This document shows positions 27,602-35,530 of a DNA stretch of 64,000 nt, piece by piece; positions within the stretch are counted from its first letter, which is position 1; the number at the start of each line of letters is the position of its first letter. The position numbers were made by a program, and so were the translations under genes. The stretch is taken from positions 1,612,001 to 1,676,000 of the forward strand of contig NZ_CP138920.1 of assembly GCF_047123815.1 (NCBI RefSeq). Direction: 5' to 3'. The notes under the pieces are model-generated. The model saw only the letters and a list, made by a program, of their open reading frames with translations, had not been told where the DNA came from and ran no database searches. The stretch comes from Maricaulis sp017643475 (lineage in GTDB: Bacteria; Pseudomonadota; Alphaproteobacteria; Caulobacterales; Maricaulaceae).

Positions 27602-28486
27602 CTAGCCCGCGGCGAGCGCCTTGAGTGCCGCCGCGAAATTCGGGCCGAATTCGGGACCTTGCTCCGGATAGAGATAGGGTTCGATCAGTTCGAGCTCGAT
27701 CACCGCGAGCTGACCATCCAGACCGCGCAACATGTCCACACGCGCGTACAACAGGTCACCGTCTACCGAATCCAGCACGGAGCTAGCCAGCGCGAGTTCC
27801 TGTTCGCTGGGCGTGTGGATGGTTTCCGAGCCGCCATATTCCGACTGGACACGATAATCGCCAGCCGCAGGCCGCTTCAGTGCGCAATGAGAGAAACGGC
27901 GGTTGAAGAAGAGGAAGGCATATTCCCCCTCCTGGGAAACCGAAGGCAGGAAAGGCTGGATCATGCACTCTGCCGGTGGCAGGTCTCCGGCGTCGGGCAT
28001 TCGCTCACCCTTGCGAATACGCGCCTGTCGCCAGGCACCCGCGCCCAGGACCGGCTTAACAACAATGTCCTCACACCCCAGGGCTTCGAAAGCCTCGCTG
28101 ATTGTCTCGGTATTGGCAGCCTCGGCCCATACCGTCGGGATCATCGGTGCGCCGCGATCGGCAAGATCCTTGAGATACGTCTTGCGCTTGTTCCAGCGCA
28201 CGATGTCCAGCGGATTGAGCAAACGACTCTCTCTGGCACAGCGTGTCAGACAAGCACCAAAAGCCTCGGGTTTCTCCATATAGTCCCAGCACGTGCCGAC
28301 CACGATGGCGTCATAAAACCCCGGGTCAAAATCAGGACTGTCCCAGATCCGCGCTTCCAGCTGGATACCATCAGCCGCGCAGGCTGGCTGCAGCGCGCCG
28401 AACTCCAGATCGTGTTCCCAGTGGTCCTTGCGAGCATCGGGGCTGGACTTGAACATGCAACTTGCGGTGAGAAAGGCGACACGCAT
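27602..28486 (-). CDS. ATP-grasp family protein (RimK/glutathione synthetase-like)
   Basis: This 294-residue protein has an N-terminal domain (MRVAFLTASCMFKSSPDARK, YDAIVVGTCWDYMEKPEAFG), then ATP-grasp motifs: NKRKTYLKDLADRGAPMIPT, IVVKPVLGAGAWRQARIRKG, and the metal-binding end YARVDMLRGLDGQLAVIELE with IEPYLYPEQGP. Proteins of this type ligate amino acids or peptides, but the substrate cannot be read from sequence. ATG 28486 has GAGGTC at good spacing; a more upstream ATG at 28534 lacks support. It is divergent from the PfkB kinase gene and convergent with nth. Confidence 0.82.
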   Translation of the reverse strand: MRVAFLTASCMFKSSPDARKDHWEHDLEFGALQPACAADGIQLEARIWDSPDFDPGFYDAIVVGTCWDYMEKPEAFGACLTRCARESRLLNPLDIVRWNKRKTYLKDLADRGAPMIPTVWAEAANTETISEAFEALGCEDIVVKPVLGAGAWRQARIRKGERMPDAGDLPPAECMIQPFLPSVSQEGEYAFLFFNRRFSHCALKRPAAGDYRVQSEYGGSETIHTPSEQELALASSVLDSVDGDLLYARVDMLRGLDGQLAVIELELIEPYLYPEQGPEFGPNFAAALKALAAG

Positions 28487-28630
28487 GGGCTGACCTCGAT
28501 TGGATCCAATAACAGGCGCTCCGTACGCCTTCATCTTCGTGCCTGCAAGGCTTGCCCTGATTGCCCGCTGCGATTAACCCTCTCGCACACATGTCCCATC
28601 GCGCGCCTGCGCCTGAGTTGGAAGAAACGA

Positions 28631-29638
28631 ATGTCCCAATCCCGTTATGATGTCCTCGCTGTCGGCAATGCCATCGTCGATGCTCTCTCTCCGGCCACTG
28701 ACGCCTTTCTGGAAAGCCAGGGAATTCCCAAGGGCGCCATGAACCTGATCGATGAGGAACGGGCGACCTCGCTTTATGCGGTAATGGAACCGGGAAAGGA
28801 AGCATCTGGCGGATCAGCGGCCAACACAGTGGCCGGGATTGCCTCGATGGGCGGCAAGGCGGCCTATATTGGCAAGGTCGCGGATGATCAGCTGGGTGAG
28901 ATCTTCACGCATGACATCCGTGCCATTGGCGTTGATTTCGACACTCCGCCACTGAAAGACGGCCCGGCCACGGCGCGCTGCCTGATCAATGTCACCCCGG
29001 ATGCGCAACGCTCCATGTCGACCTTCCTGGGCGCCGCAGCGCTTGTCACTGAAGAAGATGTTGCCGCCGACGCAGATAAGCTTCGCGCTTCTTCGATCAT
29101 CTATCTCGAGGGCTATCTCTTCGACCGCGAAGAAGCCAAACGAGGTTACGTCCGCGCGGCAGAACTGGCAGCAGCAGCTGGCAAGCGAACGGCGCTGACC
29201 CTGTCCGACCTGTTCTGTGTCGACCGTCACCGCGCAGCCTTCCGCCACCTCGTGGCCAATCACATCGATATTCTGCTGGCCAATGAAGCCGAGATTACTG
29301 CGCTTTATGAGACCGAGGATTTTGACGAAGCTGTACGCCTTGTCGGCCAGGACGTCGAAGTTGCTGCCATCACCCGCAGCGAGAAGGGTGCCGTCATTGT
29401 TCGCGGTGACGAGGTTGTGACCGTCGCTGCTGCGCCTGTCGACGAGCTCGTGGACACCACTGGTGCCGGCGATCTGTTTGCGGCCGGCTTCCTGTTAGGA
29501 CTTGCCCGTGATCTGAGCCTGGAAGAGGCAGGAAAAATGGGCGTCATCTGCGCGGCGGAGATTATTTCCCACTTCGGAGCGCGTCCGGAGACCGCCCTGA
29601 AATCTCTAATTGAGGAAGGCGGAATAGGTCTGGCGTAA
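28631..29638 (+). CDS. PfkB family carbohydrate/adenosine kinase
   Basis: This 335-residue ribokinase-fold kinase begins MSQSRYDVLAVGNAIVDALS, has the substrate glycines in GKEASGGSAANTVAGIASMG near residue 60, and the catalytic anion hole DTTGAGDLFAAGFLLGLARD near residue 276, including the base Asp. The NAIVD start and GGSAANT motif fit the adenosine-kinase-like subgroup common near the origin of alphaproteobacteria. The exact sugar or nucleoside is not certain. The frame is open upstream to 27659, but that part is antisense to the ATP-grasp gene and is rejected. Confidence 0.9.
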   Translation: MSQSRYDVLAVGNAIVDALSPATDAFLESQGIPKGAMNLIDEERATSLYAVMEPGKEASGGSAANTVAGIASMGGKAAYIGKVADDQLGEIFTHDIRAIGVDFDTPPLKDGPATARCLINVTPDAQRSMSTFLGAAALVTEEDVAADADKLRASSIIYLEGYLFDREEAKRGYVRAAELAAAAGKRTALTLSDLFCVDRHRAAFRHLVANHIDILLANEAEITALYETEDFDEAVRLVGQDVEVAAITRSEKGAVIVRGDEVVTVAAAPVDELVDTTGAGDLFAAGFLLGLARDLSLEEAGKMGVICAAEIISHFGARPETALKSLIEEGGIGLA

Positions 29639-29687
29639 AGAAGATCTAAATGCGAATTCTCGAATTTATTGAAAAAATCCAGCGCTA

Positions 29688-29702
29688 TTAACCACACCTC
29701 AA
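29688..29702. promoter_or_regulatory. CtrA-box-like sequence upstream of the GGDEF/EAL gene
   Basis: TTAACCACACCTCAA matches the CtrA consensus TTAA-N7-TTAA in seven of eight fixed positions, lying 105 bases upstream of the c-di-GMP gene start. CtrA control of motility and c-di-GMP genes is well known in Caulobacterales. One short near-match in an AT-rich gap is weak evidence alone. Confidence 0.35.
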
Positions 29703-29732
29703 ATGGTTGGTGAGACATTACTCCGTGATAAA

Positions 29733-29793
29733 GGGGCCGATTACGAAATCAGCCCCGAATAATGGTGGAGTAAACACGGTCAAAAAGACCGTG
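29733..29793 (+). other. Two tandem hairpins in the leader of the GGDEF/EAL gene
   Basis: GGGGC (29733-29737) with GATT pairs with AATC and GCCCC (29752-29756) in one imperfect hairpin. CACGGTC (29775-29781) and GACCGTG (29787-29793) form a perfect seven-bp stem with an AAAAA loop. The second ends 13 bases before the ATG and close to the GTGGGG ribosome binding site, so it could affect translation. Neither is followed by a T run, and the sequence does not look like a known c-di-GMP riboswitch. Confidence 0.4.
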
Positions 29794-29806
29794 GTGTGGG
29801 GTAAAA

Positions 29807-31900
29807 ATGGCGCCCATCCGCAAAGCGGTGTCGAGAGTCATGCGTTCGCTTGTGATGAAGTTCACTCTTCTCACCGGCGCTCTGATTTTCGCGATGACGT
29901 TCATGCTGATGACGTTGGAAAGCGTGTCCGCACAGCGCGAGACGCGTAACCTTCTGATCGATCGCAATGTCGCTACACTCAGTTCCGCGGCCAGCCGGCT
30001 GGCTGATAGTTTCAATTCCCGTGATGTCGAGTTTGTCGGCGCGTTCCTGACAGAACTGCGCGACAATATGGGTGCAGACGAAATCTACGCGGTGAACAAC
30101 CGCCGCGAGCTGTTTGTCGAGGCTCTTGCTGATCCGGCCAGCGCCGAAAACATCCGCACTTCCGCAATAGCCGTTTCCTCACTTGGTGCCGGTGATATCC
30201 GTCACGAACTCAACGGCACGATTCTGCAACTCGCAGTGCCGGCCTATACGAGCCAGCGTCGTCTTTCCGGTGTGATCTACGCCCAGCTTGAACTGACCGA
30301 GCTGGTGACCTCGCGCAATGACATGATCAAGCGCCAGGCCCTGCTGGCATTGTTCGCTCTGGGCATTTTCCTGCCACTGGCCGCGCTTCTCGTGGGACGC
30401 GCCCTGCGCCCGATCCAGACGCTGACCGAGGCAGCCCGTCATGCCTCTTCAAAGACACTTGATACCCGCATCCGCATCAATACAGGCGACGAGCTGGAAG
30501 TTCTGGCCAATGCCTTCAACCGCATGTTTGCGCGCCTGGACGGCAATCTGAAACGCATTCACCGCCTGGCCTATGTCGATATGGTCACCGAGCTGCCGAA
30601 CCGGGAACGTTTTCGCAAGGAAACTGAACGTGTCGCTCGCCGCGCCTTGGAAGAAGACCATTCCGGCGCTGTGTTGTTCGTCGATCTCGACCGCTTCAAG
30701 CGCGTCAATGATAGTCTGGGTATCGGCGAAGGTGATCGCCTATTGGAGATGGTCGGTCGCCGACTGACCGAAGTTGTCCGTGGCTGTGATCTTGCTGCCG
30801 ACCGCATGGACGATCCATCCATGGTCGCCCGCCTGGGTGGTGATGAGTTCACTGCCCTCCTGCCCAAGATCCATGACAGTGCTGACGCTGCGCGTGTCGC
30901 CAACAAGCTTGTCGACGCTATCCGTCTGCCGTTTGAAATCGGTGGCCACCAGGTCTTCCTGGGTGCCAGTATCGGTGTCGCTGTCTTCCCTCAGGATGGC
31001 GCTGACCCGGAAACACTGATGCGTCATGCCGACCTGGCCATGGCGCACGCCAAGCGCGCCGGTGGTGCCTCTGCTCAATTCTTCGAGCCGACCATGAACC
31101 AGTCCGCCTTCGAGCGCCTGGTGCTGGAAAACGAACTTCGTGACGCCGTACAGAAAGACGAGCTGGTCGTCTTCTATCAGCCGAAAGTCCTGATGAAGGA
31201 CGGTTCCATCGCCGGCGCTGAAGCGCTGGTACGCTGGCAGCATCCGACGGCTGGACTGTTATCTCCGGGCGCTTTTATCGAGGCTGCGGAAGAATGCGGG
31301 CTGATTGGTGAAATTGGAGACTGGGTCCTGCGCCGGGCGTGCAAACAGGCTGCTGCCTGGCGTGCTGCAGGGCTGGAAATCCCGGTCGCCGTCAATGTGT
31401 CGGCGATGCAGTTCGACCGCGAAGGCTTCTCGCAGAGTGTACTTGATGCTCTTGAAGACGCCGAACTGCCTCCGCACCTGCTCGAGCTCGAGCTGACGGA
31501 ATCGATTGCCATGGAAAATCCGGAGCGGGTGATCGAACAGGTCCAGCCGCTGCGCGACAAGGGTGTGAATTTCGCCATCGATGATTTTGGCACCGGCCAT
31601 TCATCACTGGCCTATCTCACCCGCATGCCGTTCGACGTGTTCAAGATCGATATGAGCTTTGTCCGCAACATGACGACGGATCCGCATGCACGCATCGTTG
31701 TCGAGACGATCCTGGCCATGGCCAAGTCCCTCAAGCTGGAAACGGTCGCCGAGGGTGTGGAAACACCCGAACAGATGACCATGCTCAAGGCGATGGGCGC
31801 GACCCTTGCCCAGGGTTTCCTGTTCGGCCGTCCGATGCCGTATGACCAGTTCATGGAGTATGCCGAGGACGCTTTTGTCCCGCGTGCCGTGGGTGAATAG
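29807..31900 (+). CDS. Membrane GGDEF-EAL protein (c-di-GMP cyclase/phosphodiesterase)
   Basis: This 697-residue protein has a membrane helix at about residues 15-38, a periplasmic region, a second helix near 180-203 and a HAMP linker (RALRPIQTLTEAARHASSKT). A GGDEF domain follows with an intact RLGGDEF (344-348), then an EAL domain. The EAL motif EALVRW is at 472; VNVSAMQF, ELTES, IDDFGTGHSS, FKIDMSF, AEGVET and QGFLFGRPM, the metal and catalytic residues, are all present. Both domains look active, so net activity could go either way; in many such proteins GGDEF tunes the EAL. The periplasmic domain suggests an external signal. Targets may include motility and the cell cycle. Confidence 0.94.
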   Translation: MAPIRKAVSRVMRSLVMKFTLLTGALIFAMTFMLMTLESVSAQRETRNLLIDRNVATLSSAASRLADSFNSRDVEFVGAFLTELRDNMGADEIYAVNNRRELFVEALADPASAENIRTSAIAVSSLGAGDIRHELNGTILQLAVPAYTSQRRLSGVIYAQLELTELVTSRNDMIKRQALLALFALGIFLPLAALLVGRALRPIQTLTEAARHASSKTLDTRIRINTGDELEVLANAFNRMFARLDGNLKRIHRLAYVDMVTELPNRERFRKETERVARRALEEDHSGAVLFVDLDRFKRVNDSLGIGEGDRLLEMVGRRLTEVVRGCDLAADRMDDPSMVARLGGDEFTALLPKIHDSADAARVANKLVDAIRLPFEIGGHQVFLGASIGVAVFPQDGADPETLMRHADLAMAHAKRAGGASAQFFEPTMNQSAFERLVLENELRDAVQKDELVVFYQPKVLMKDGSIAGAEALVRWQHPTAGLLSPGAFIEAAEECGLIGEIGDWVLRRACKQAAAWRAAGLEIPVAVNVSAMQFDREGFSQSVLDALEDAELPPHLLELELTESIAMENPERVIEQVQPLRDKGVNFAIDDFGTGHSSLAYLTRMPFDVFKIDMSFVRNMTTDPHARIVVETILAMAKSLKLETVAEGVETPEQMTMLKAMGATLAQGFLFGRPMPYDQFMEYAEDAFVPRAVGE

Positions 31901-31966
31901 GGCCTGACAATACACTCCGTTCTGGACCAAGGGGTTGATCCGGCAGGCCGGATTGGCCAAATGCTT

Positions 31967-31982
31967 GGTTTCACGTGAAACG
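31967..31982. other. parS-like ParB binding site (14/16)
   Basis: GGTTTCACGTGAAACG differs from the parS consensus TGTTTCACGTGAAACA only at the two outermost bases; the 14-bp core is a perfect palindrome. It lies 11 bases before hslV, about 9.9 kb from the centre of oriC, on the side opposite parAB. ParB would be expected to bind here, perhaps with reduced affinity. Confidence 0.75.
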
Positions 31983-31993
31983 GAGCTGCCAGC

Positions 31994-32554
31994 ATGACCC
32001 AGGATTACGCAGACGCCTCTCAATGGCGCGGAACCACGATCTGCGCGGTTCGCAAGGGTGGTCGGCTGGTCATCGCCGGTGATGGCCAGGTCTCGATCGG
32101 GCCCACGGTCATGAAAGGCAATGCCAAAAAGGTCCGCCGCCTGGCGGGTGGTCGGGTTGTCGCCGGTTTCGCTGGCGCGACCGCCGATGCCTTCGCCCTG
32201 TTTGAACGCCTCGAAGCCAAGCTGGAACAACACCCGGCCCAGCTTGCCAGGGCCTGCGTAGAGCTGGCCAAGGATTGGCGCACGGATCGTTACATGCGGC
32301 GCCTTGAAGCGATGCTGATCGTCGGCGACGCCGACGCGACATTCCTGCTCACGGGTGCTGGTGATGTGCTGGAACCGGAAGACGGTGTTGTCGCAGTCGG
32401 ATCCGGAGGCAATTACGCCCTCTCCGCGGCGCGCGCCCTGATGCATTATGAAGACGATCCGGAAGTCATCGCCCGCAAGGCCATGGCCATCGCATCGCGC
32501 ATCTGCGTCTACACCAATGACAATCTGACGGTCGAGACGATCGAGGCCGGCTAG
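31994..32554 (+). CDS. hslV: ATP-dependent protease subunit HslV
   Basis: This 186-residue proteasome-type peptidase forms a double hexamer with the HslU ATPase. The active-site threonine lies in GTTICAVRKGGRLVIAGDGQ, preceded by a 13-residue N-terminal leader (MTQDYADASQWRG) that must be removed to expose Thr; such leaders are common in alphaproteobacterial HslV. KGNAKKVRRLAGGRVVAGFA and VGSGGNYALSAARALMH are typical. A parS-like site lies directly upstream. hslU is not the next gene: two minus-strand genes separate them by about 1 kb. Confidence 0.96.
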   Translation: MTQDYADASQWRGTTICAVRKGGRLVIAGDGQVSIGPTVMKGNAKKVRRLAGGRVVAGFAGATADAFALFERLEAKLEQHPAQLARACVELAKDWRTDRYMRRLEAMLIVGDADATFLLTGAGDVLEPEDGVVAVGSGGNYALSAARALMHYEDDPEVIARKAMAIASRICVYTNDNLTVETIEAG

Positions 32555-33057
32555 CGCTTCTTCTTCCAGAACTGATCACGATCCAGCACATCCTCGGCCC
32601 AGAGATTGATGATCAGCGTCGTCAGCAAAAGCTGGAAAACGAGGATCGGACCAAACGTCGGAAACCCGGCTATTCCATTGAACAACACGTTCGTGGACAG
32701 GATAAGGCTGTCGACTCGATAAAGTATGAAGGACAGAAGGAAAGCGGGCACCGTCATCGCGCTGCGCCGGAGCATCAACCAGACACACGCCCACGACAGG
32801 ACAAGCGAGGAATAGAAGGCGACTTCCTGCTGCCAGTTGAGCGATGCGAAAAAGCCATACGCATCCCAGTTCCACAGGCCCTGTGGCCAGACTTGCAGCA
32901 CAACCAGAAGCTCGATCACCGCCCAGCCGGTCGAGTAGACGTTCATGATGACGAGCAACCCCATGGCCACGCCATAAAGTCTGCGATGACGTAGTACCAT
33001 GACGGGTCTGATTGCCGGCGTCATGTCTCCGGTTTCGGTGGAATCGGCTCCTGTCAT
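32551..33057 (-). CDS. Hypothetical membrane protein (168 aa)
   Basis: This 168-residue protein has four hydrophobic segments: about residues 28-55, 75-95, 98-120 and 135-153. Trp and Phe are abundant, and the C terminus is basic (DRDQFWKKKR). I do not recognise a family. Its end overlaps the convergent hslV stop by four bases. It lies with the VOC gene between hslV and hslU. Confidence 0.68.
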   Translation of the reverse strand: MTGADSTETGDMTPAIRPVMVLRHRRLYGVAMGLLVIMNVYSTGWAVIELLVVLQVWPQGLWNWDAYGFFASLNWQQEVAFYSSLVLSWACVWLMLRRSAMTVPAFLLSFILYRVDSLILSTNVLFNGIAGFPTFGPILVFQLLLTTLIINLWAEDVLDRDQFWKKKR

Positions 33058-33113
33058 AAGCGAATTCTGGATTTCGCCCGTAACCGTGTCAAAACATTCC
33101 AGGCTTTGGATTA

Positions 33114-33533
33114 TTACCTGGCGAACACTTGGTCATCGTTGCGGAAGCTCTTGAATTCGAGTGCATTCCCTGCGGGGTCACGAACAAAGAATGTTCCCTG
33201 TTCTCCAGCCTCGCCGGCAAAACGCACATAGGGCTCGATGACAAACTCCGTGCCTGCGTTTCGAAAACGGTGAGCCAGGGTTTGCCATTCATCCCATTCC
33301 AGGATGACACCGAAATGGCGAACAGGAACCTGTTTCCCGTCAACATGGCCGGTTTGGGCGGGCGCACACTCCTCGGGCGCCAGATGAGCCACCACCTGAT
33401 GACCGAACATGTTGAAATCAATCCAGTTGTTCGAAGATCGCCCCTCGGAACACCTCATCAGACCCGCATAGAAACTGCGCGCCGCCTCAAGATCATTGAC
33501 AGGAAAGGCGAGGTGGAAACGGGGTCGCGTCAT
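33114..33533 (-). CDS. VOC (glyoxalase/bleomycin-resistance fold) protein
   Basis: This 139-residue protein begins MTRPRFHLAFPVNDLEAARS and continues with WIDFNMFGHQVVAHLAPEE, HFGVILEWDEWQTLAHRFRN and FFVRDPAGNALEFKSFRND, a two-repeat VOC fold with potential metal ligands His (near 7), His (near 78) and Glu (near 128). These proteins include dioxygenases, isomerases and resistance proteins; the ligand cannot be named. ATG 33533 fits the fold start better than the upstream ATG at 33545. Confidence 0.85.
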   Translation of the reverse strand: MTRPRFHLAFPVNDLEAARSFYAGLMRCSEGRSSNNWIDFNMFGHQVVAHLAPEECAPAQTGHVDGKQVPVRHFGVILEWDEWQTLAHRFRNAGTEFVIEPYVRFAGEAGEQGTFFVRDPAGNALEFKSFRNDDQVFAR

Positions 33534-33600
33534 AACGGATCTCACATCAGGACTGGTTTTGCTTCTTCGCTCTGATTACATCCTTATCACCGAACAACAA

Positions 33601-34926
33601 ATGGCTCGCCCGATGACTGACTTCTCGCCCCGCGAAATCGTATCCGAACTCGACCGCCACATCGTTGGCCAGGCCGAGGCCAAGAAAGCTGTCGCCATTG
33701 CCCTGCGCAATCGCTGGCGTCGTCGGCAGCTGGATGCGGATCTTGCCGAGGAAGTGACGCCGAAGAACATCCTGATGATCGGCCCGACCGGTGTCGGCAA
33801 GACCGAGATCTCACGCCGTCTGGCCAAGCTGGCCCAGGCACCTTTTATCAAGATTGAAGCGACGAAATTCACCGAAGTGGGTTATGTCGGCCGCGATGTG
33901 GACCAGATCGCCCGCGACCTCGTTGAAATCGCCATCAGCCTGGTGCGGGAGAAAAAGCGCGAAGAAGTCAAAGCCAAGGCGCATGCTGCTGCAGAAAACC
34001 GTGTGCTGGAAGCGCTTGTCGGCCCGACCGCCAGCGAATCCACTCGCGACAGTTTCCGCAAACGCCTGCGCTCGGGCGAGCTCGATGACAAGGATGTCGA
34101 GATCAAGATCTCCGAAACCAGCTCTCCCCTCCAGATGCTGGACATCCCCGGCATGCCGGCGGGCGGTGGAGGCGCTGGGGTGCTCAATCTCGGTGACCTC
34201 CTGGGCAAGGGTTTCGGTCAGCAAACCAAGACTGTGCGCATGAAGGTCAAGGATGCCTATGAGCCGTTGATCAATGAGGAAGCCGACAAGCTGATCGACG
34301 ACGCCCAGATCACGGCAGAAGCGATCAAGCTTGCCGAGAATGAAGGCATTGTTTTCCTGGATGAAATCGACAAGATCGCCGCCCGTTCTGACGCCCGTGG
34401 CGGGGATGTCAGCCGGGAAGGCGTTCAGCGTGACCTCCTGCCTCTGATCGAGGGAACGACCGTTTCAACGAAGCATGGTGCCGTAAAAACGGATCACATC
34501 CTCTTCATAGCCTCAGGCGCATTCCACGTGGCCAAACCGTCGGACATGTTGCCCGAGCTACAGGGTCGCCTGCCAATCCGGGTCGAATTGTCCGCGCTCA
34601 CCAAGGCGGATTTCCAGCGTATCCTCACCGAACCGGAAGCCAGCCTCATCCGCCAGTACACAGAATTGTTGAAGACCGAGGGTGTCACGCTGGAATTCGC
34701 TGAAGATGCGATCGATGCGATCGCCGAACTGGCCGCCAATGTGAACTCGACAGTCGAGAATATCGGTGCCCGTCGACTTCAGACCATCATGGAGAAACTG
34801 GTTGAGGATATTTCCTTCACCGCCTCTGACCGCGATGGCGAGACGATCCGGATTGACGCCGGTTATGTACGTGACCAGGTCGGTGAACTGGCCAAGAATG
34901 CAGATCTGAGCAAGTTCATCCTTTAG
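33601..34926 (+). CDS. hslU: ATP-dependent protease ATPase subunit HslU
   Basis: This 441-residue AAA+ unfoldase feeds substrates to HslV. DFSPREIVSELDRHIVGQAE opens the protein, Walker A is ILMIGPTGVGKTEISRRL, then IEATKFTEVGYVGRDVDQI, Walker B GIVFLDEIDKIAARSD, and the C-terminal tail ends KNADLSKFIL, which docks into HslV. ATG 33601 is taken as start; ATG 33613 is equally plausible, as neither has a clear ribosome binding site. Its 3' end overlaps convergent smr by 11 bases. Confidence 0.96.
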   Translation: MARPMTDFSPREIVSELDRHIVGQAEAKKAVAIALRNRWRRRQLDADLAEEVTPKNILMIGPTGVGKTEISRRLAKLAQAPFIKIEATKFTEVGYVGRDVDQIARDLVEIAISLVREKKREEVKAKAHAAAENRVLEALVGPTASESTRDSFRKRLRSGELDDKDVEIKISETSSPLQMLDIPGMPAGGGGAGVLNLGDLLGKGFGQQTKTVRMKVKDAYEPLINEEADKLIDDAQITAEAIKLAENEGIVFLDEIDKIAARSDARGGDVSREGVQRDLLPLIEGTTVSTKHGAVKTDHILFIASGAFHVAKPSDMLPELQGRLPIRVELSALTKADFQRILTEPEASLIRQYTELLKTEGVTLEFAEDAIDAIAELAANVNSTVENIGARRLQTIMEKLVEDISFTASDRDGETIRIDAGYVRDQVGELAKNADLSKFIL

Positions 34927-35521
34927 GCGGGACCGATTTCGGACCCACGCGCAAGGTGACATAGAACGCACCGGCTCCACCATGTCTGGTGTGAGCGGCC
35001 GAGTATCCTGACACCCACTGACGAAGCGTTGAATTTCCCAGCCACTCCGGAAGTTTACGCCTCAGCACTCCAGGCTTTTCAGGGTAATCCCAGGGCGCGT
35101 CTTCTCGCTCCCTTTGGGACAGGCCCTTGCCGGTAATCACCAGCACATTTCTAAAACCCTCACTCCAGGCCATGCGAAGGAAATGCGTCAGCGTGGACAG
35201 AGCCTGGTCCTGGGTCAGCCCGTGCAGATCTATGCGCGCATCCAGCTCCAGCTTGCCCCGCCGATGGCGACGCTCCGCACTCCGGTCAACCGGCACGGGG
35301 ACATGATGATGGGGCGGATGCGAATGATTGGGCCGACGCGCAGGTTTTTTCGCGGGAGATCGGGACTTGGTCTTCGGTTTGGGGTGTTCAGGGCGCGCCG
35401 AGGGCGCAGCAATCTCATCCTCAAGCGAGCGCTTCCTGCTCTCGTCAATCGGGGTCACAGATCGCGCAATCTTGCGCCATTCCGCCTTTTCACCCGGGCT
35501 GAGGACACGTTTGCGGATCAT
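34916..35521 (-). CDS. Smr domain protein
   Basis: This 201-residue protein has a basic, His/Pro-rich disordered first half (HSHPPHHHVPVPVDR near residues 68-82) and a C-terminal Smr domain: LELDARIDLHGLTQDQALST, VLVITGKGLSQ, and HGGAGAFYVTLR. Smr domains related to MutS2 can nick DNA or RNA; here it stands alone, as is usual for alphaproteobacteria. ATG 35521 directly follows GTG 35524. It lies just downstream of mltA in the same direction, nine bases after its stop, in the conserved Tim44-mltA-smr order. Confidence 0.9.
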   Translation of the reverse strand: MIRKRVLSPGEKAEWRKIARSVTPIDESRKRSLEDEIAAPSARPEHPKPKTKSRSPAKKPARRPNHSHPPHHHVPVPVDRSAERRHRRGKLELDARIDLHGLTQDQALSTLTHFLRMAWSEGFRNVLVITGKGLSQREREDAPWDYPEKPGVLRRKLPEWLGNSTLRQWVSGYSAAHTRHGGAGAFYVTLRVGPKSVPPKG

Positions 35522-35530
35522 CACAAAACC

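Noticed and set aside
27659..28630. An upstream extension of about 324 codons to the PfkB kinase
   Set aside because: This part is antisense to the ATP-grasp gene, and the kinase family starts at MSQSRYD (28631).
29733..29793. c-di-GMP riboswitch before the GGDEF/EAL gene
   Set aside because: The two simple hairpins lack the conserved core and tetraloop-receptor arrangement of the GEMM classes.
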